From: Gammaproteobacteria bacterium | Lineage (GTDB): Bacteria; Pseudomonadota; Gammaproteobacteria; Eutrophobiales; Eutrophobiaceae | Length of the DNA: 8,365 bases | Assembly: GCA_018676275.1 (NCBI GenBank) | Contig: JABHFC010000024.1 | Span: 1-8,365 of the forward strand | Direction of reading: 5' to 3' | Shown: in pieces, positions 4,700 through 8,365 of the stretch | How positions within the stretch are numbered: the stretch's first letter is position 1 | Layout of the letters: every line of letters starts with the position of its first letter | Position numbers and translations under genes: made by a program | The notes under the pieces: generated by a model | Database searches by the model: none | Told to the model about the DNA's origin: nothing | Seen by the model: the letters and a program-made list of their open reading frames with translations, nothing else

Positions 4700-7108
4700 A
4701 TGACTGAAGAGAATGATTATGGTTCATCGCAAATCAAGGTATTAAAAGGTCTTGAAGCGGTGCGTAAAAGACCGGGGATGTATATAGGCGATACTGATGA
4801 TGGTACTGGTTTGCATCATATGGTGTTTGAAGTGGTGGATAATAGTATTGATGAAGCTTTGGCGGGGCACTGCTCTGAGATAAAAGTTGTAATTCATACA
4901 GATGAATCTATATCGGTTGTGGATAATGGTAGAGGAATACCGGTAGATATCCATGAAGAAGAAGGAATATCAGCAGCACAGGTGATAATGACGACACTGC
5001 ATTCCGGTGGTAAATTTGATGATAATTCATACAAAATATCAGGTGGTTTGCACGGAGTGGGCGTGTCAGTAGTTAATGCTCTTTCAAAGAAACTGGAATT
5101 AATAGTTTACAGGGACGGCCACTGTTACAAGCAAACATATAAAGATGGCGATCCTACCGGGCCTATGGAGGCTGTTGCGGAATCTAATCATAACGGTACG
5201 GAAATTAAATTCCTGTCTAGCCCGGATGTGTTTAAAAATATCGAATTTCACTACGATATATTAGCCAAACGCCTGCGTGAACTATCTTTTCTTAATTCAG
5301 GTGTTCGAATAGAGCTTACCGATGAGCGGGATGGCAAGCAGGATATTTTCGAATATAAGGGCGGAATAAGCGCATTCGTTACTCATCTTAATCGTAATAA
5401 AACTCCCCTACATGAAACCGTAATAGATATTGATACTGAAAAAGACGATGTTGTTGTTCAGTTGGCAATGCAATGGAATGACTCCTACCAGGAAAATATA
5501 TTCTGTTTTACCAATAATATTCCTCAGCGCGACGGAGGCACTCACTTAGCAGGTTTACGTGGTGCTCTTACCCGGACTATTAATACTCACATGGAAAACA
5601 AAGCCCTGGCGAATAAGGATAAGACTCAAATAACAGGTGATGACGTTAGAGAAGGGCTTACTGCTGTGTTATCTGTAAAGGTACCTGATCCTAAATTTTC
5701 TTCTCAAACCAAAGACAAGCTTGTTTCCAGTGAAGTAAAGGCCGTCGTAGAGTCTTCCGTATCGGAAAAACTACAGGAATTTCTGGTGGAAAAACCGGTA
5801 GATGCGAAAGCGGTGTGTGAAAAAATTGTCGATGCTGCGAGAGCCAGAGAAGCCGCTCGTAAAGCAAGGGAGCTGACAAGACGAAAAACTGCTCTTGATA
5901 TAGCCGGTTTGCCTGGAAAGCTTGCGGATTGTCAGGAAAAAGATCCTGCTCGCTCAGAAATATTCCTGGTGGAAGGTGATTCAGCGGGAGGCTCTGCAAA
6001 ACAGGGCAGAGACAGGCGCTCACAGGCAATATTGCCACTTAAAGGTAAAATACTAAATGTAGAAAAAGCCCGTTTTGACAAAATGCTGTCTTCAGTTGAA
6101 GTGGGTACGCTTATAACAGCACTGGGTTGTGGCATAGGCAGAGATGAATTTGATCCTGATAAATTACGTTATCACACGATTATCATTATGACTGATGCTG
6201 ATGTTGACGGGTCTCATATTAGAACATTGTTATTAACTTTCTTTTTTCGGCAAATGCCGGAGCTAATAGAGCGAGGGCATATCTATATTGCTCAACCCCC
6301 TCTTTATAAAATTAAGAAGGGAAAGCAGGAGCGTTATATTAATACCGAAGGACAAAGAGAGGCTTATATAATGGAGCTGGCCTTGAATGACGTATCTCTA
6401 CAGTTAGAGGAAAACGCCGAGCCTATAAGCACTGAACTACTTACGGCTATGTCGGAGCAGTTTCTGAATATGAGGCGAGAGCTGGAGCGTTTATCAAAAC
6501 GCTATCATCCTGTGGTGCTCGATGTGATCAGGTATATGCCACAGCTTTCCGAAGAAGATTGTGTAAATGAAGCCAAAGTGGCGGATTGGTTTGAGGATCT
6601 GCGTCAACGCCTGTTGTTGGAAAAAGGAGATGGTGCCAGTTACAACGTTGAAGTCTTTTCTACAACGGGCGGCAAGGACTTTGGTGGAAAAGTAAGCATA
6701 ATTACTCACAGTGTAGAATCCACAAATGTTTTTACCCCTGATTTCTTTGTTTCGGGCGAATATATGGGGCTGACAGCGCTGGAAAACGAGCATACGCTTG
6801 AGTTAGCGGTTATTAAGCGAGGAGAGAAGTTGAATTCGGTGGCTACGCTCACCGAAGCTTTTGAATGGTTGTTGAAAGAAGCTGCACAGGGGTTGCATAT
6901 CCAGCGATATAAAGGTTTGGGTGAAATGAATCCGGATCAGCTGTGGGAGACAACAATGGATGTAACTACTCGTAGAATGTCTCAGGTTAGAATAGAAGAT
7001 GCTGTGGCGGCAGATGAAATCTTTACAACTTTGATGGGTGACCAGGTTGAGCCCAGAAGAGAGTTTATTGAGATAAATGCCTTGTCCGTTGAAAACCTTG
7101 ACACCTAG
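4700..7108 (+). CDS. gyrB: DNA gyrase subunit B
   Basis: GyrB is the ATPase subunit of DNA gyrase, which with GyrA introduces negative supercoils. At 802 residues it is full length for the gram-negative form (E. coli 804), including the extra domain after about residue 550. Seen in order: the GHKL ATPase with E44 and N48 in FEVVDNSIDEAL, D75 in DNGRGIP, the ATP lid GGLHGVGVSVVNALS; the transducer ending near QTKDKLVSSEVK; the TOPRIM domain with EGDSAGGSAKQG (E425) and the metal-binding TDADVDGSH (D499, D501, D503); and QRYKGLGEMNPEQLWETT-like sequence near the end (here with NPDQ). Residues matching the E. coli quinolone positions D426 and K447 are the wild-type D427 and K448. GAGAG upstream is an acceptable ribosome site. 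Its TAG stop overlaps the comF stop on the other strand. Confidence 0.99.
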   Translation: MTEENDYGSSQIKVLKGLEAVRKRPGMYIGDTDDGTGLHHMVFEVVDNSIDEALAGHCSEIKVVIHTDESISVVDNGRGIPVDIHEEEGISAAQVIMTTLHSGGKFDDNSYKISGGLHGVGVSVVNALSKKLELIVYRDGHCYKQTYKDGDPTGPMEAVAESNHNGTEIKFLSSPDVFKNIEFHYDILAKRLRELSFLNSGVRIELTDERDGKQDIFEYKGGISAFVTHLNRNKTPLHETVIDIDTEKDDVVVQLAMQWNDSYQENIFCFTNNIPQRDGGTHLAGLRGALTRTINTHMENKALANKDKTQITGDDVREGLTAVLSVKVPDPKFSSQTKDKLVSSEVKAVVESSVSEKLQEFLVEKPVDAKAVCEKIVDAARAREAARKARELTRRKTALDIAGLPGKLADCQEKDPARSEIFLVEGDSAGGSAKQGRDRRSQAILPLKGKILNVEKARFDKMLSSVEVGTLITALGCGIGRDEFDPDKLRYHTIIIMTDADVDGSHIRTLLLTFFFRQMPELIERGHIYIAQPPLYKIKKGKQERYINTEGQREAYIMELALNDVSLQLEENAEPISTELLTAMSEQFLNMRRELERLSKRYHPVVLDVIRYMPQLSEEDCVNEAKVADWFEDLRQRLLLEKGDGASYNVEVFSTTGGKDFGGKVSIITHSVESTNVFTPDFFVSGEYMGLTALENEHTLELAVIKRGEKLNSVATLTEAFEWLLKEAAQGLHIQRYKGLGEMNPDQLWETTMDVTTRRMSQVRIEDAVAADEIFTTLMGDQVEPRREFIEINALSVENLDT

Positions 7109-7776
7109 TAGTCTGCATGAGCACAGGCCCACAGGCTTACTTTAGTTGCTCCGGCGGCTTTTAGTACTTTTGCCAGTTCATTTGCTGTTTGCCCGGTTGT
7201 AACAATGTCGTCGACGATCGCAATAGAGCCTGAAAGTTCTGAGCCATGGAAGCTGAAAGCACCTTTAATATTGGTTCTTCGTTCGGCCGGTTTCAGATCA
7301 AACTGAGGCAGCGTGTTTCTAACCCTTTTGCAGCTTTTATACTCAAGCGGCACGGCAATTCTACTACTGATTGTTCGAGCGATTTCCAGAGACTGGTTGT
7401 AACCCCTGCTTAATAAACGTCTTGGGTGTAAAGGCACGGGAATTAGACGATCTGGCAAACTAAAGTTCTCAGATAATATTTTGTCGGCCAATTTTTCACC
7501 GAACTCGTGTGCCAGAGATAGCTGGTTCTTGTATTTCAGCGATCTCAGTAGAGTCGTTACAGGAAAGTTATAAGAGCCGAGTGTAAGAGTGTTGTCAACA
7601 AACCCTGGTTTGCGCATACATAGTGCACAAAGCCTGGTGGCAGTCAGGCGGCGCCCACACTTGTTACAAACAGTATGATTGCTTGTTAAATCATTCCAGC
7701 ATGACTGACATATGAGCGAAGAGCTGTTTGTCCGCTCAACACATAGATGACAGTGGCTTGTCTGATTAATTATCAT
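7105..7776 (-). CDS. comF: ComF family protein (phosphoribosyltransferase-like)
   Basis: A 223-residue ComF/GntX-type protein. ComF is cytosolic and required for natural DNA uptake in several bacteria; E. coli GntX (YhgH) is linked to use of DNA as a nutrient. The biochemical activity is not well settled. Seen: an N-terminal zinc-finger region with four CxxC pairs (C9/C12, C23/C26, C37/C40, C50/C53), then a PRTase fold with the conserved LIPVPLHPRRLLSRGYNQS block and the PRPP-binding loop IVDDIVTTGQT (D189, D190). Both halves are intact, so it looks functional. The ATG at 7776 places the first cysteine pair just after the start. It converges on gyrB, with 4-bp overlapping ends, and diverges from bioB. 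Competence itself cannot be concluded from this gene alone. Confidence 0.93.
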   Translation of the reverse strand: MIINQTSHCHLCVERTNSSSLICQSCWNDLTSNHTVCNKCGRRLTATRLCALCMRKPGFVDNTLTLGSYNFPVTTLLRSLKYKNQLSLAHEFGEKLADKILSENFSLPDRLIPVPLHPRRLLSRGYNQSLEIARTISSRIAVPLEYKSCKRVRNTLPQFDLKPAERRTNIKGAFSFHGSELSGSIAIVDDIVTTGQTANELAKVLKAAGATKVSLWACAHADY

Positions 7777-7780
7777 ACAC

Positions 7781-7813
7781 TAGTAAACTAGAGTCTAGCC
7801 TCAAGGTTGACAG
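7781..7813. promoter_or_regulatory. Candidate BirA (biotin repressor) operator
   Basis: TAGTAAACT (7781-7789) and GGTTGACAG (7805-7813) are separated by 15 bp. Each matches 7 of 9 bases of the proteobacterial BirA operator halves TTGTAAACC and GGTTTACAA, which are normally 14-15 bp apart. The site lies directly before bioB and its right half overlaps the bioB -35 hexamer, so biotin-loaded BirA would block transcription. The left half lies 5-13 bp upstream of the comF ATG. Not a perfect match, but the spacing and location support it. Confidence 0.6.
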
Positions 7814-7835
7814 CTTGTTCGGGAAGAGGAATTAT
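7807..7835 (+). promoter_or_regulatory. Likely bioB promoter
   Basis: A perfect -35 TTGACA (7807-7812) with a 17-bp spacer and AATTAT (7830-7835), a 4 of 6 match for -10. The start would be near 7842, giving a leader of about 24 nt to the bioB ATG at 7866. The -35 is embedded in the right half of the candidate BirA operator. Confidence 0.5.
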
Positions 7836-7865
7836 GCGCTTGGTTAATAAACGAGTGAATAATAA

Positions 7866-8365
7866 ATGGGTGCTGAATCTAATACATACAAATTGCTTCT
7901 GGATAGTTCTGCGATCAGGCATGACTGGACTGAGGAGCAAATAAACGCGCTTTTTGAGCTGCCGTTTAATGATCTTCTCCATCATGCGCAATCTGTCCAT
8001 CGTCAGCATTTTAATCCAAATCAGGTGCAATTAAGTACTTTAGTTAACATTAAATCTGGTGGTTGCTCGGAAGATTGTTCTTATTGCCCGCAAAGCGCTC
8101 GTTACAATACGGAAGTGGAAGCAGAACCATTGCTCGATATCTCAGGAGTGTTGGAGTCGGCGAAACAGGCGAAAGCACAGGGCGCCAGTCGTTTCTGTAT
8201 GGGCGCTGCATGGCGAAGCCCAAAAGAGAAAGATTTTAAACAGGTGCTGGATATGGTTGAAGGCGTAAAAAATCTGGGTCTGGAGACGTGCGCCACTCTG
8301 GGAATGCTGGATGAGGAGCAAGCGGCAAGACTGAAAGAATCGGGTCTTGATTACTACAACCATAA
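7866..8365 (+). CDS. bioB: Biotin synthase BioB, N-terminal part (cut by window edge)
   Basis: BioB is a radical-SAM enzyme that inserts sulfur into dethiobiotin, the last step of biotin synthesis. The first 166 codons are present and the frame is open to the edge. Seen: HRQHFNPNQVQLSTLVNIK, the radical-SAM cluster motif CSEDCSYC (C67, C71, C74) holding the 4Fe-4S cluster, YCPQSARYN, FCMGAAW with C111, and LETCATLG with C142. C111 and C142 correspond to two ligands of the second, sulfur-donating 2Fe-2S cluster; the remaining ligands lie beyond the window. The ATG at 7866 is the first start after an in-frame TAA at 7863. It gives an N-terminus about 14 residues longer than in E. coli. The ribosome site is weak (GAG at 7853). 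The gene diverges from comF and probably continues into further bio genes, which cannot be seen. Confidence 0.96.
   Translation, partial: MGAESNTYKLLLDSSAIRHDWTEEQINALFELPFNDLLHHAQSVHRQHFNPNQVQLSTLVNIKSGGCSEDCSYCPQSARYNTEVEAEPLLDISGVLESAKQAKAQGASRFCMGAAWRSPKEKDFKQVLDMVEGVKNLGLETCATLGMLDEEQAARLKESGLDYYNH

Noticed and set aside
5691..6135. Two overlapping minus-strand open frames antisense to gyrB, up to 115 codons.
   Set aside because: They lie entirely within the conserved GyrB TOPRIM coding region and show no recognisable protein features.
7121..7156. A possible hairpin GAGCA...TGCTC just past gyrB as a terminator.
   Set aside because: Only five base pairs with a very large loop and no T-run; it also lies inside the comF coding region.
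7788..8363. Several open frames on both strands across bioB (minus 7788-8030, 8102-8296, 8142-8363; plus 8059-8268).
   Set aside because: The plus-strand BioB frame from 7866 has clear radical-SAM motifs; the others are out-of-frame shadows.
1..8365. Mobile elements, CRISPR arrays, tRNA or rRNA genes.
   Set aside because: No transposase-like frame, no regularly spaced repeats and no tRNA- or rRNA-like segments were seen; nearly all bases are in conserved core genes.

Overview
The window is a chromosomal replication-initiation neighbourhood from a gammaproteobacterium. The basis is gene order plus close protein resemblance: the divergent rpmH-rnpA-yidD-yidC and dnaA-dnaN-recF-gyrB clusters, a GyrB of about 800 residues that aligns almost end to end with the E. 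coli type, and a comF-bioB pair of the kind seen in pseudomonads and relatives. The DNA is AT-rich. I would place it loosely among Pseudomonadales/Cellvibrionales/Oceanospirillales-like bacteria, but no sequence in the window settles the genus.

Layout. Positions 1-773, minus strand: the translation/membrane-biogenesis operon rpmH (ribosomal protein bL34), rnpA (RNase P protein), yidD (membrane insertion efficiency factor) and the first 21 codons of yidC (membrane insertase, running off the left edge). Positions 774-971: a divergent control region with a near-consensus rpmH promoter, an inverted repeat carrying two GATC sites, a perfect DnaA box and a likely dnaA promoter. Positions 972-7108, plus strand: dnaA, an AT-rich 193-bp spacer with inverted repeats, a second perfect DnaA box and a dnaN promoter, then dnaN, recF and gyrB tightly packed. 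Positions 7105-7776, minus strand: comF, whose stop codon interlocks with that of gyrB. Positions 7777-7865: a comF-bioB spacer with a probable BirA (biotin repressor) operator over the bioB promoter. Positions 7866-8365, plus strand: the first 166 codons of bioB, cut by the right edge.

How the parts work together. DnaA starts replication, DnaN is the sliding clamp, RecF loads RecA at gaps, and GyrB with GyrA relieves supercoils. Two ParB-binding parS sites lie inside recF, so the replication operon also carries part of the chromosome-segregation centromere. The opposite operon supplies a ribosomal protein, tRNA-processing protein and membrane-insertion proteins. ComF and BioB belong to DNA uptake and biotin synthesis and are unrelated to replication.

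Most of the window is ordinary core genome and I see no new defence or mobile system. The points worth a second look are the two parS sites embedded in RecF codons, rnpA without a canonical start codon, matching DnaA-box/promoter arrangements before dnaA and dnaN, the structured dnaA-dnaN spacer, the CTAG stop-codon interlock between gyrB and comF, and the BirA-like operator before bioB.
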